This document shows positions 1 to 8,644 of a stretch of DNA of 64,000 nucleotides, in pieces (positions within the stretch are counted from its first letter, which is position 1; every line of letters begins with the position of its first letter). Made by a program: the position numbers and the translations under genes. The notes beneath the pieces were generated by a model, which was not told where the DNA came from, ran no database searches, and was given only the letters and a program-made list of their open reading frames with translations. Source of the stretch: Eretmocerus hayati (taxonomy: Eukaryota; Arthropoda; Insecta; Hymenoptera; Aphelinidae); assembly GCA_029851415.1 (NCBI GenBank), contig CM056744.1, positions 68,132,172 through 68,196,171 of the forward strand. The letters run 5' to 3'.

Positions 1-486
1 ACTACAAGAGCCATCGTTACTAACATCACCAGCCAAGATCATAGGATGAATGATAGGATTGCCATTGGCTTTGAGTCCACGAACCGTTTGTCCACCAGGT
101 AGCACATAAAATCCGCCCACATGCATCTCTTGACAGGTTTGAGCATTTACTTCTTGAATGTACTCGTTGAAATCACCGTGCAATACCGTGGACACATGGC
201 TAAACATCCCACATTTCATAACGGTTCGCGAAATCTCCACCTTACATTGTATGACAGGTGCTTCTATAAACTCGTTAATATGTAACAATTGAACATATTT
301 ATCCATTGTCTGTACATGGTTATCGGGAATGTCGCACTTGTCTATATCTAATAAGGACAAAGTCGTTACATTTAAGGATTTGGAACCGCAATCATAACCA
401 ATCAGTCCGTTGACAACGGTCGTGGCTAACAAAATTACGGCAATCATGCATTTTGCTCGTTCAATAATTCCTCCCCTTCCGTTCAT
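1..486 (-). CDS. Second envelope-type glycoprotein, chuvirus-like class, N-terminal part (runs off window)
   Basis: The frame is open from an ATG at 486 to the window edge (162 codons, no stop), so the gene is cut by the window, not broken. A basic N-terminal stretch is followed by a hydrophobic signal peptide at about residues 14-27. The ectodomain starts with a GYDCG motif followed by an NVTTLSLLDI stretch and spaced cysteines. That opening pattern is what I associate with glycoproteins of chuvirus-type negative-strand RNA viruses and of insect LTR elements that captured them; this family call is recognition, not a search result. The gene lies 76 bp past the F-like env, in the same direction, in another frame. 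A pyrimidine-rich 3' splice site directly abuts the ATG, suggesting expression from a spliced mRNA. Likely role: membrane glycoprotein for entry. It is unrelated in sequence to the upstream env. Confidence 0.68.
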   Translation of the reverse strand, partial: MNGRGGIIERAKCMIAVILLATTVVNGLIGYDCGSKSLNVTTLSLLDIDKCDIPDNHVQTMDKYVQLLHINEFIEAPVIQCKVEISRTVMKCGMFSHVSTVLHGDFNEYIQEVNAQTCQEMHVGGFYVLPGGQTVRGLKANGNPIIHPMILAGDVSNDGSCS

Positions 487-505
487 CTGTAACAGAAAAA
501 TTTGA
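487..505 (-). promoter_or_regulatory. Candidate 3' splice site before the glycoprotein ATG
   Basis: On the minus strand a TTTTTCTGTTACAG tract ends at 487, so the ATG at 486 would be the first codon after the splice. Pyrimidine tract, CAG and position fit spliced envelope mRNAs of retroviruses and errantiviruses. Splicing itself is inferred. Confidence 0.55.
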
Positions 506-562
506 GGGTTGCACAATAGTCCAGGGATCGGCTGAGCTGTACTTGACCGACAAGTTGTAGGC

Positions 563-2185
563 TTAAGCAGAGCTACTTCTAAAATTACGCGTCGCAGGCT
601 CATTGACCATCGACCTTCTAAAGGTTCTCATGACCTCGACTCTCCTAGGAGGCCAAGAAGGCACATCATAGATTGGCACATAATCCCTGGTGTCCCATCC
701 CTCGAAAGGATGATGGTTCCCCAAATATTGCCTGTTTATGAGGCTGATCAATTCGGGACTGATTACTGTGATATCAGGTCGTTTTTTGTTGCGAGGAATT
801 TTACATAGGCAGAGGCCAACTAACATAATGACAAAAAGGCCAGCAACTATACACCAAGGCAATGCCTGGGATTCAACATTTTTGATATGCCAACTAGAGG
901 TTTCATCGTCGTTCCGTGGACTATTGGGAGGGGGTATACAGGGAGTATTTGGAAATTTTACCGGTCTTTGTGGGGGTACTAGCCGTGACTCATACGAGCG
1001 AGCGTCGCACCCGAGCGGCAGGGAGAGAAGTCCGATCCCTTGAATATTCCAAGAAGATTGGGTACTGTTTTGACAGGTAATTGATAATGTTTGTGAACTT
1101 GGCACCGAGTAGAGCCACTTAGATTCTTTATTGAGCTGAGTCCATACTGCACGTCTGTCTTGGTGATAAGTTATAGGGCAGTCACGTGGAACGCTCGTCA
1201 GGTTGCGTGTCAAATAAGAATATTCGCATGAAGACTGATACCATGGATGCGAGAGCGGGCATTTCATACCACTCGGAGGTTGGATGCACTCGTCCACTTC
1301 GTTGACGAAACTATGATCGGTATTGTTGCAGTTCGCGACGATGAACTTGCTTCTAGGCGTTATACTTATGGGTGGACCAAAGTTTGTAAACCATGGTACT
1401 GAATACATTTGGCAAAGAGAATAGATTTGCGGCGAATACAATGGAATCTTTACGTAAATGAACAGGGTCTCTCCGGAGTACAGAGAGTGTATCTCGCTCA
1501 ACCTGTCGTGGAAATTCCTTGGCAACTCTAAACCTGGGTTTTTTGAAACAACAATGGCCCTTATTTGATTGATGGTCGCCGAGTCAAATAAATCTTCGTG
1601 CAATTCGTTGACATTGATCGATTCTAGCATGGATGTTAATCCGTAAAGTAGGTCGACGTGTAGACGTAAACCTTGAATGACGTTACTCATCCAGGATTGG
1701 AGGGTGTACAGGGCTGTTCCGTTATCAAGTAAGAAATTTTCATGCAAAGTCACATTGGAAAATATCCGGCATAGTTTCTCGGAGCCCAAACTGAATTTGT
1801 TTTGTTCGATCCGAAAAACTGGTTCTAGCAAATCGCGCGACATGTGCGGGCTGTATTGCGGCATGGTAAGTTTTAAATGGTCCCTATGTGATTTGGCTAG
1901 ACTCAGCATAGGTGGGATAGAAACAAGCTCGTCGCGAAACGCGTTACACAAATCGTAGTAGTTGTTACAAATTCTTTCTACGTTCGCAAAGATAGTTTCA
2001 TTCAACGGGTCATGTCCCAAAAGATCAAAATTTATCTTGGTAAATCCATTTCAATATTTGGCAACAAACTGCACGTTAGTTTGGTATTGAAAATATATCG
2101 AGGGTGTTTCTAAAAGATTCCCAGAAGGTGGGCTTGGCTGAGTCACGGCTAGCACAGACAGGGTAATACTCCAGCTAAGCATCAT
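563..2185 (-). CDS. env: Envelope fusion protein, baculovirus-F/errantivirus Env type, with one in-frame TGA
   Basis: The gene starts at a doubled ATG (2185/2182), 14 bp after the pol stop and in another frame. Residues 1-18 form a signal peptide. A TGA at 2053-2051 (codon 45) interrupts the frame, which then continues without shift to the stop at 563, about 539 residues in all. The C-terminal ectodomain has the F-protein layout: spaced cysteines, a WTQLNKESKWLY stretch, an ITC motif, and a GIGLLSLPLGC segment before the stalk. A transmembrane helix (WCIVAGLFVIMLVGLCLC) and a cytoplasmic tail of about 79 residues follow. Family role: membrane fusion at entry. I see no RxxR cleavage site or fusion peptide near the N terminus and the protein is shorter than typical F proteins, so the F2 part may be missing. 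The TGA is either inactivating or read through. Confidence 0.8.
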
Positions 2186-2201
2186 GGTCCACCTGAAATC
2201 A
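2186..2201 (-). promoter_or_regulatory. Candidate 3' splice site at the pol end/env start
   Basis: The pol stop TGA (2201-2199) is embedded in TGATTTCAG, whose AG ends at 2193, seven bases before the env ATG. This is the usual place for the env splice acceptor in gypsy-type errantiviruses. It is weaker than the acceptor before the glycoprotein gene. Confidence 0.4.
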
Positions 2202-5200
2202 AGGAATATTATTTTTATTTTTGATTTCTTCAACGTTGATATGAGAAATACGGAGGCGATTCGTATGGACCACCTTAGCAGTTTTCGCCATCTGGAGGCG
2301 GACATTATGTCGCGGTAGCACCTCAATTATTTTGAAAGGACCGGAGTAATGGTCCCCGAATTTCCCGGGCTTAGGACCGGTAAGTAGGAATACGCAGTTT
2401 CCGAGCTTGAAATTGACAGGATTGGCTCTCTGGTCGTAGTGTGCCTTGGATTTTACCTTTGAGGTCAGGAGATGGTCATAAGCTAGCTTGCGTAATCCAG
2501 TGAGTCGCGTGACTAAGTCGATTAAGTATCCCTTGTATGTGGGAACCAAGTCGCTTTCCTTGAGGGGTTCGTTTGAAGGTACTCGAGGTAAATGACCGAA
2601 AACTATCTCGTAAGGAGTGTGTTTTGTGCTAGCGTGAACGCAACTATTATAATTCAGAGTCGCGAGGTCAACGAACTCATCCCATTCGTGGTCAGCATCG
2701 GTGTATTGCTTGAGGAATTCTGCTAAAGCGTGATGTGACCTTTCTAAAGAGCCATTAGCAGCTGGATTAAAACTCGTTGTCTTTACTCGTTTGATTTTGA
2801 ACCTTTTTGCAACCCTCCCCATCAAGTTACTCAGAAAGTTCCTGCCTTGATCGGTCAGTATTACCTTAGGTGCCCCAAATACACAGATGAACCTCTTGAT
2901 AAATGCGTCCGCAATGGTCGATGCGAGAGTGTTAGACAATGGAACAGCCATGCAAAATTTCGAGAGTTGATCTTGCATGGTCAAAATATATTCGTTTCCA
3001 CTTTTAGTGCGCGTGACAGGACCTACAATGTCTAAAGCTATTTTGTCGAACACGGTACCTGGTGTGTCGGTAATGATCATAGGTTGTCGAGTTTTGAGGC
3101 GCACGAGCTTCTTCAGTTGACATTTGAGGCATTGTTGTATGCGTCGGTGTATGTCCTCTTTTAGGCCTTCCCAATGATATTGCTGCCAGATGCGATTATA
3201 AGTTTTGGAAACGCCGCGATGACCACCGATAGGTGATTCGTGCATTTCATAAAATATATCGTCTCTCTTTTCCAGGGCTACATAAGTAAGGGTTCCTAAA
3301 CAAACTATTACTCTTATTCCGCTGTGCCTAAATACTAAGTCTAAAATATCTGTTACTTCTAACCAGCTCAAATTCTCGATGTTTTTACTCTGAGCAATGT
3401 TCACGTCCGTTTGCTTGCGATCTGCAAGCAATTCTCGCAGAACACTCATGGTTTCATGAATGTTGTGACGCAAGATTTCCAATGAAACTGGAACGTGTCC
3501 TCGTATACACGCGGAATAAACAGACTTTCCGTTGTGTCTCCTATGTGCGTTCACCTCACCTACATTGGTAGGTTCAAAGGGGCCTACGATTTGGTGTTTA
3601 ATCAAGGTTAAGGCCCCTTGGTCGCAAGGTTCACCGTCAGAAGTAATGAAACAGACTAGATTACCCGTCCTGTACTGGAAGGACTCCTTACTAGTAACTA
3701 CGACCTTATGAAGTACTACAGTTTCGCTTACTAGGGCACCCGCGTTTTCGTTCGTTTCGGCGTTTAGATCTGTTGGGGCAAGTGTTTTGCCATTCGCGGC
3801 TGGAACAAGGGTCGGAGAGGTAGGCGAAACTGGAAGTTCGACGACCTCCGCTTCGCTGTTGCGAGTTGCGACGGTAACCGGTACCTGCGATTGTTGAGAA
3901 GCACGAGGTGGCTCGATGCTCCTCTGTTCTATCCTCTTTTGTTGCGACCTTGTCACCACGTGGACTCGGGATTCCTCTACGGGATTTCGACTGAGAGCAT
4001 CGGCATTGCTGTTGAGCTTGCCACTCTTGTACACGATAGTGTAATTATATTGCGAGAGCTGAAACCTCCACTTTTGTACGCGCGTGTTCAAATCCGCTGA
4101 CTTGAACCAAAGCAAGGGCTGATGGTCGGTGATGAATGTCACCTTACGACCATAGATGTATGATCGGAACGCCTTGGCCGAATGGACGAGGGCTAGCGCT
4201 TCTATTTCGTACGTCTCGTAATGAATTTCGTTGGGTCTCAAAGCTCTAGATGTATACGCGATCGGTTGGTCCTTCCCGATAACGCCTTGAGACAATATTC
4301 CTCCCACGGCCGTTTTCGACCCATCTGTGGTAATGAGGTAGTCGGAATTCAGGTCCGGAAACCTGAGCACCGGCGCTGTGCACAATGCGTTTTTCAGAGT
4401 GACGAAGGAATTTTGCTCTTCTTCTCCCCATTCGAATTCGATTCCTTTTTGGAGTAGCTTAGTCAGCGGCTTTGCAATTCTAGCAAAATCTTTTATGAAC
4501 CTCCTGTAATATCCGGCTAGACCCAGAAACCCTCGAACATTCCTGACCGTTTTGGGTACCGGAAATTCGGAGACCGCCGAGACCTTGGCGGGATCTACTC
4601 TGAGTTCGGTCTTGCTTAATATGTGTCCTAAGTATCTTACTTCTCTCTTCAAGAATTCGCACTTATCGACTTGTAATTTCAAGGTCGCTTTCCTCAACCT
4701 GGTGAAGAGCCTTTCAAGCCTCTCTTTGTGCTCTTCTAAGGTATTTGAAAATACCACGATGTCATCTAAATACCAAAATATACCTTCGAGCCCTCTCAAT
4801 AATTGGTCCATTAATCGTTGAAAAGAAGCTGTAGCATTACAAAGACCGAAGCTCATCCTCAAAAAATGGAAGTGCCCTTTGTTAGTCGAAAATGCACCCT
4901 TGTGAGCATCCCTTTCGTCTACCCATAGCTGGTGATACCCCGCCGCTAAGTCCAGTACGCTAAAGTACTTGGCACCCCCAACTTGATCAAATATCTCAGT
5001 AATATTTGGCAGTGGATAAGCGTCTCCGATAGTTTTGTCGTTAAGAGCTCGAAAATCTAACACCATGCGCCATTTTGGGTTCCCTTGTGAATCGGGTTTC
5101 TTCTTAACCAGCCATACTGGATTATTGTACGGAGAAGAAGAATGACAAATGATCCCGCGATCAAGTAAGTCTTGAACTTGCTTATCGATCTCATCTTTGT

Positions 5201-5459
5201 ATGCGTGGGGGAATTCATATTGTTTGGTCCTGACCGGTATGTCGTCGGTAGTTATAATCCGGTGCGTGATGAGCCGTGTACCCGGCAGGTCATCCCCTGG
5301 TAAATAAAACACGTCAGTATTTTCCACCGCTAATTGTAACACGAAGTCTCTCTCTTCCCCAGCTAAATGATCTACGTGTAAAAAATCTCGCACATCCGGA
5401 CGCTCGTCTCTAGGCACGTCTGGTCGTGGGATTGAATCTATCAGAAATTCATTATATGT
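2199..5459 (-). CDS. pol: Ty3/gypsy Pol: reverse transcriptase, RNase H, macro-like insert, integrase
   Basis: Numbered from the GTG at 5417 (1,072 residues); the frame is open back to the TAA that ends the protease frame at 5460. RT: VLDFRALN near 120-127 and the catalytic YLDD at 216-219. RNase H: TTDGS (D365), a YETYEIEAL segment around 401-409, TDHQ (D431), NADALSR near 473. Residues about 580-710 form an extra segment resembling a macro domain. Integrase: an HHCC finger (H726, H733, C763, C766) and a DDE triad (D796, D856, E892 with 35 residues between the last two), then a chromodomain-less C-terminal part. All catalytic residues are present. The protein copies the RNA genome and inserts the cDNA. 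No ATG is needed if it is made as a Pro-Pol fusion by read-through of the TAA. Confidence 0.95.
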   Translation of the reverse strand, partial: TYNEFLIDSIPRPDVPRDERPDVRDFLHVDHLAGEERDFVLQLAVENTDVFYLPGDDLPGTRLITHRIITTDDIPVRTKQYEFPHAYKDEIDKQVQDLLDRGIICHSSSPYNNPVWLVKKKPDSQGNPKWRMVLDFRALNDKTIGDAYPLPNITEIFDQVGGAKYFSVLDLAAGYHQLWVDERDAHKGAFSTNKGHFHFLRMSFGLCNATASFQRLMDQLLRGLEGIFWYLDDIVVFSNTLEEHKERLERLFTRLRKATLKLQVDKCEFLKREVRYLGHILSKTELRVDPAKVSAVSEFPVPKTVRNVRGFLGLAGYYRRFIKDFARIAKPLTKLLQKGIEFEWGEEEQNSFVTLKNALCTAPVLRFPDLNSDYLITTDGSKTAVGGILSQGVIGKDQPIAYTSRALRPNEIHYETYEIEALALVHSAKAFRSYIYGRKVTFITDHQPLLWFKSADLNTRVQKWRFQLSQYNYTIVYKSGKLNSNADALSRNPVEESRVHVVTRSQQKRIEQRSIEPPRASQQSQVPVTVATRNSEAEVVELPVSPTSPTLVPAANGKTLAPTDLNAETNENAGALVSETVVLHKVVVTSKESFQYRTGNLVCFITSDGEPCDQGALTLIKHQIVGPFEPTNVGEVNAHRRHNGKSVYSACIRGHVPVSLEILRHNIHETMSVLRELLADRKQTDVNIAQSKNIENLSWLEVTDILDLVFRHSGIRVIVCLGTLTYVALEKRDDIFYEMHESPIGGHRGVSKTYNRIWQQYHWEGLKEDIHRRIQQCLKCQLKKLVRLKTRQPMIITDTPGTVFDKIALDIVGPVTRTKSGNEYILTMQDQLSKFCMAVPLSNTLASTIADAFIKRFICVFGAPKVILTDQGRNFLSNLMGRVAKRFKIKRVKTTSFNPAANGSLERSHHALAEFLKQYTDADHEWDEFVDLATLNYNSCVHASTKHTPYEIVFGHLPRVPSNEPLKESDLVPTYKGYLIDLVTRLTGLRKLAYDHLLTSKVKSKAHYDQRANPVNFKLGNCVFLLTGPKPGKFGDHYSGPFKIIEVLPRHNVRLQMAKTAKVVHTNRLRISHINVEEIKNKNNIP

Positions 5460-6410
5460 TTAAAGGTGTGGTTCGTCGTGAATTTCGCAATCATCGATTA
5501 GACAATGATCGCAGAAGTCGGTATAGTCGTCGTCAGTACAGGTATGAAACGACGGGTTATCGAGTTCCGGGGTTTCAGGTTGACTCTGTATCATCGCGTT
5601 CATAAGCGTGCGGGCTAATTCGAAGGTTATTTCTTCGTGGACGATGTGCGTGTGTATCTGTTTGTTTTCATAGTCCAAGGTTGCGTCGGCTTCGGTTAAG
5701 TATTTTGCTCCGATTATTCCACCTCCTGGGAATCTTAAGTGATCTGGAACTACCTGAAAGTCTGAAGTAGTTCCGAAAATGGAGAGCCTTATGGTACCTT
5801 CGGTGAGCGTTAGCCCTCCTATTCCTCGAATCTTGACTCGATTGTCAGCGTTCACCGGGAGTTGTGGTGGGACCAGGCTCTTTCGAATCACGTTTACCTC
5901 TGAGCCAGTGTCAATCAAGAAATATTGTCTCGTGAAAGCAGAGTCGTTAAGCAAGATCACGAAGGGTAAATGAACTTCTGTATACTGTTCTTGCACGTCA
6001 GTCATCATAAGACTATGGCCTTGCCCTCCATGAGTTTGTTTTTGGAAATCGATCTCGAGTTCCCCGAAGACGACACGTTTGTCCTTGAAATTAATCTTCA
6101 CCTTATTCCTCAATAGGAAGCTACTTCCGAACACGCCGTCGAAGTTTATTGGGAAGTCGTCGGGCACGATGACTAATTCGTTAGTAACATCGTTAATGTT
6201 GATGCGCGCGGTCCCTAATGAGAATATTGGATCTGGACCCAAGCCACGAAGTTCGTGTGTCACCGTGCGATCTATCATCCTTGTTTGAGGTACCACGTGA
6301 GCCTTCGCAAGATTGCACTCAGCCCCACTATCTATCAGTACTTTGTACACTCCACCCGGGGAAGTCAATTCAAAATTCACGATCGGAGAATATTTTCGAT
6401 GAGTGCTCAT
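5460..6410 (-). CDS. pro: Aspartic protease with two tandem retropepsin domains
   Basis: 316 residues from an ATG at 6410 that overlaps the previous frame's stop as ATGA; this frame is also open upstream for at least 130 bases, so a -1 shift could fuse it to the preceding frame. Two retropepsin units follow each other. Unit 1 has the active site LIDSGAE (D27) and its hydrophobic-hydrophobic-Gly partner VFG at 93-95. Unit 2 has LIDTGSE (D167) and IIG at 232-234. Ordinary retroviral proteases have one such unit and act as homodimers, so a double unit could fold as a pseudo-dimer, as pepsins do. The C-terminal tail is acidic and Cys/His-rich. It ends at TAA 5462-5460, and the pol frame continues in the same phase. 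Confidence 0.85.
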   Translation of the reverse strand: MSTHRKYSPIVNFELTSPGGVYKVLIDSGAECNLAKAHVVPQTRMIDRTVTHELRGLGPDPIFSLGTARININDVTNELVIVPDDFPINFDGVFGSSFLLRNKVKINFKDKRVVFGELEIDFQKQTHGGQGHSLMMTDVQEQYTEVHLPFVILLNDSAFTRQYFLIDTGSEVNVIRKSLVPPQLPVNADNRVKIRGIGGLTLTEGTIRLSIFGTTSDFQVVPDHLRFPGGGIIGAKYLTEADATLDYENKQIHTHIVHEEITFELARTLMNAMIQSQPETPELDNPSFHTCTDDDYTDFCDHCLIDDCEIHDEPHL

Positions 6411-6715
6411 TCTAAGGATAGTAATTCCCCCTCTATGTGATTTATTTGTATGGGCTTGAGCGGGCCATGGTATTCCTGTGTCTCCCTCGTCCCGCTCGGT
6501 CCGGGAAGACTCCGCTCGTTTCCCCGGAGTTGTGCGTTGTTGATCATTCGTTTTCTACATTCAGCGATTCGATGGCCTGGATTTTTGCAGTAATAGCACA
6601 AATCTCCGGGTTCTCTGGAGGGAACGTTTCGTGGCAGGGATCTGCAGTTCGACGCCGTATGACCCGCCACTTGACAGAGTTGGCAGATTATTCGGTCTAT
6701 AGCCCTGCGCGGGGT
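6407..6715 (-). CDS. Zinc-knuckle extension in the -1 frame after gag (nucleocapsid-like)
   Basis: This frame opens after a TGA at 6718-6716 and overlaps the last 16 bases of the gag frame, so a -1 shift there would join them. It encodes two more CCHC knuckles of the spacing C-x2-C-x4-H-x4-C: CQLCQVAGHTASNC straddling 6670 and CYYCKNPGHRIAEC. The only early start-like codon is a GTG at 6670 that lies inside the first knuckle, so independent initiation would destroy the knuckle; fusion to Gag is therefore more likely. It ends at TGA 6409-6407, overlapping the protease ATG. No classic X-XXY-YYZ slippery heptamer is obvious in the overlap, so a simple indel is the alternative. Confidence 0.65.
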   Translation of the reverse strand, partial: TPRRAIDRIICQLCQVAGHTASNCRSLPRNVPSREPGDLCYYCKNPGHRIAECRKRMINNAQLRGNERSLPGPSGTRETQEYHGPLKPIQINHIEGELLSLE

Positions 6716-8247
6716 TCAGGTGTTAGCTCATCTCTTCTCTTCCGAATATAGCATTGGTCGGCCTTATGACCTATCTTGTTGCAAATCTGGCACGATTCCA
6801 GAGAAATCTTTGGAAGCGATTCTCTTTGTTTGTCGCACTGTTTGGCAGAATGCCCAATTCTATCACATAATTGGCACTTGGCTAAGCGTGGACAAGATTG
6901 GGCCTTATGCCCCTTCTCTTCACAGAATTGACACAAGATAGGTACAGGTATAGCTTCATCTTGAGCCTTTTTGTAGCAGGTGTCAACTACATGTCCGGGT
7001 TTCTGGCAATAAGTGCAGACCTTCGTCGTGGGTTTGCGTGGACATTCCTTATTGGCGTGGTCGTTCGAGTCACATATGTGGCATTCGTGAGTGTTCTTGC
7101 GCGGTGCTTTGGGATGGGCAGTCAGGCCCTGGCGCAAAGATCGCTTGGCTTCTAGCTCTCTTTCAATCTTCACGGCTTCCTTGACGAATTGACTCACATC
7201 CGCGATGTCGGGCGGCAACCTCTGCTCGATATCTGAATCGAGACCACGACGAAGACAGTCTAAGAGGTTACTGTTGGCGGCTGTCCGAAAAGCTTGATTT
7301 ATGGCCCCGTCGGCCAACTTGTGAGCTTCCAAGATCCGGTTTCCTAAGTCGTTCATTCTGTTAGCATAAGTAACTACGCTCTCATTATCTCTCTGATACT
7401 CGTGCCCCAATTCGCCCATCAACTGATGGACAGTTTTAGCTGGCGCATAGAGGCTCTTAAAGTGGTCTTGAACAGCCTCAATTGTTTCCAAAGTCTCGTT
7501 CTGGGCGGAGTGGCGGGCTTCTCCCGTAATCTTTCCTAACAATAATTTGGTAAAATTTTCCTCATCATGAGGCGCGATCATAGCCGTTGCGATGGTACAT
7601 CCCTCTAAGAATTGGCTCAACGGAATGTTAGAGCCATCAAACTCGGGGACTACCTTCAAGGCGTCCTTCAGGGTTATGACCTGGCGAGCCATGATTGACT
7701 CGTCTTCCGAAGAACTACCCTCGGAATTCCTGCGCGAATGATCTCCTCTCGGCTCGCTGGGATCGCTGGGCTCGTCTGGATCCGTTGGATCCTTAGGACT
7801 ATCAGAAGGATCCGGTTTGGATCGTTCTGGGACGGAATTGAGCTGCGCTCCGAGTATCGAATTTGCGTCGAAAGAAGGCTCACCCGCGGGGCCAGGAATA
7901 ACGGTGTCTTCACCTTCTACCGCGGTGGAAGAGAGTAGACTCCCTCGTGCGTCCAAATCGAGAGTACTGGATCCGGCAGTGGCTTCAAACGAATGGTGGA
8001 TTCTACTCCTGTTAGCGAATGGATCTAAATCGTCAATGTGTTGCTGCTGCAAGTCATTAATTGGTTGACTAAGCGTTCGTTCGTACCACGCGGGCTGTAG
8101 ATTGAATCCGGCAGGAGGTAATCGCGGGCTGCTGGAACTCAAATTCCTCGTCGGAGGCGTTGCAGGAGGAATTCCTCCGGAAGGTAGACTGAAATCTTGA
8201 TCTCTACGACTCTGACTTTGCGTGTTTGGTCTTTTATTACTAGGCAT
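6697..8247 (-). CDS. gag: Gag polyprotein with five CCHC zinc knuckles
   Basis: 516 residues from ATG 8247. Residues 1-185 are low-complexity and rich in Ser, Pro and Asp, including a DPTDPDEPSDPSEP-like run. Residues about 195-380 are a gypsy-type capsid region, beginning PEFDGSNIPLSQFLEGC. Five CCHC knuckles lie at about 389-402, 411-424, 439-452, 458-471 and 486-499; one or two are usual in this family. Gag builds the particle and packages the RNA through the knuckles. The ATG is only six bases after the stop of the upstream accessory frame (TAA, six bases, ATG) and in the same phase, which is unusual for a eukaryotic mRNA and implies splicing, reinitiation or read-through. Confidence 0.9.
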   Translation of the reverse strand: MPSNKRPNTQSQSRRDQDFSLPSGGIPPATPPTRNLSSSSPRLPPAGFNLQPAWYERTLSQPINDLQQQHIDDLDPFANRSRIHHSFEATAGSSTLDLDARGSLLSSTAVEGEDTVIPGPAGEPSFDANSILGAQLNSVPERSKPDPSDSPKDPTDPDEPSDPSEPRGDHSRRNSEGSSSEDESIMARQVITLKDALKVVPEFDGSNIPLSQFLEGCTIATAMIAPHDEENFTKLLLGKITGEARHSAQNETLETIEAVQDHFKSLYAPAKTVHQLMGELGHEYQRDNESVVTYANRMNDLGNRILEAHKLADGAINQAFRTAANSNLLDCLRRGLDSDIEQRLPPDIADVSQFVKEAVKIERELEAKRSLRQGLTAHPKAPRKNTHECHICDSNDHANKECPRKPTTKVCTYCQKPGHVVDTCYKKAQDEAIPVPILCQFCEEKGHKAQSCPRLAKCQLCDRIGHSAKQCDKQRESLPKISLESCQICNKIGHKADQCYIRKRRDELTPEPRAGL

Positions 8248-8253
8248 GGATGA

Positions 8254-8631
8254 TTATGGTTGCGGCTGTGCCACGGGCAAGGTGTGCAGACTAGCAGCGT
8301 AAACTAGTTTGTAGCACTCCAAACACTCGGTAGCAGGTTTGGTTATGGTCAAGGCTCTATTACAGGTGTCGCAACAAGCCAAACTCGCGGCTTTGTGTGC
8401 GCAATCGTGCAAATAAAATCTCTTCTCCCCGCGAACTCCGTGAAACACCTCGTTGATTTCGTAACACGTCGCGCAGTAATGCAGGCCGTATTCTGTTACG
8501 TAAAACTCGAAGATCCTGGGGTCCTTAGTTACGCAAACTGCGTCTTCTAGTGACGTGGTTGTGAGCCACGCCGGATATCGAGTATAGGCTCTTACCGAAA
8601 TAGACCTGTGAGGTACCTTGTGTCTAAACAT
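8254..8631 (-). CDS. Family-A Cys-rich accessory protein A4 (putative zinc-binding)
   Basis: 125 residues from ATG 8631, 13 bases after frame B1. I do not recognise a named family. Visible layout: a VCV motif, then YCATC, an HDC, CCDTC and ECLEC, that is paired C-x2-C sites consistent with two zinc sites. The last block, CDTCNRALTITKPATECLEC, aligns in spacing and in the K/R-P-x-x-E-C core with the same block in the three other A frames of this window (12589-13008, 12031-12576, 10988-11389), so they are paralogues. It stops six bases before gag. Function unknown; nucleic-acid or protein binding by a small zinc fold is a reasonable guess only. Confidence 0.62.
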   Translation of the reverse strand: MFRHKVPHRSISVRAYTRYPAWLTTTSLEDAVCVTKDPRIFEFYVTEYGLHYCATCYEINEVFHGVRGEKRFYLHDCAHKAASLACCDTCNRALTITKPATECLECYKLVYAASLHTLPVAQPQP

Positions 8632-8644
8632 AGATAGCGCTCAT

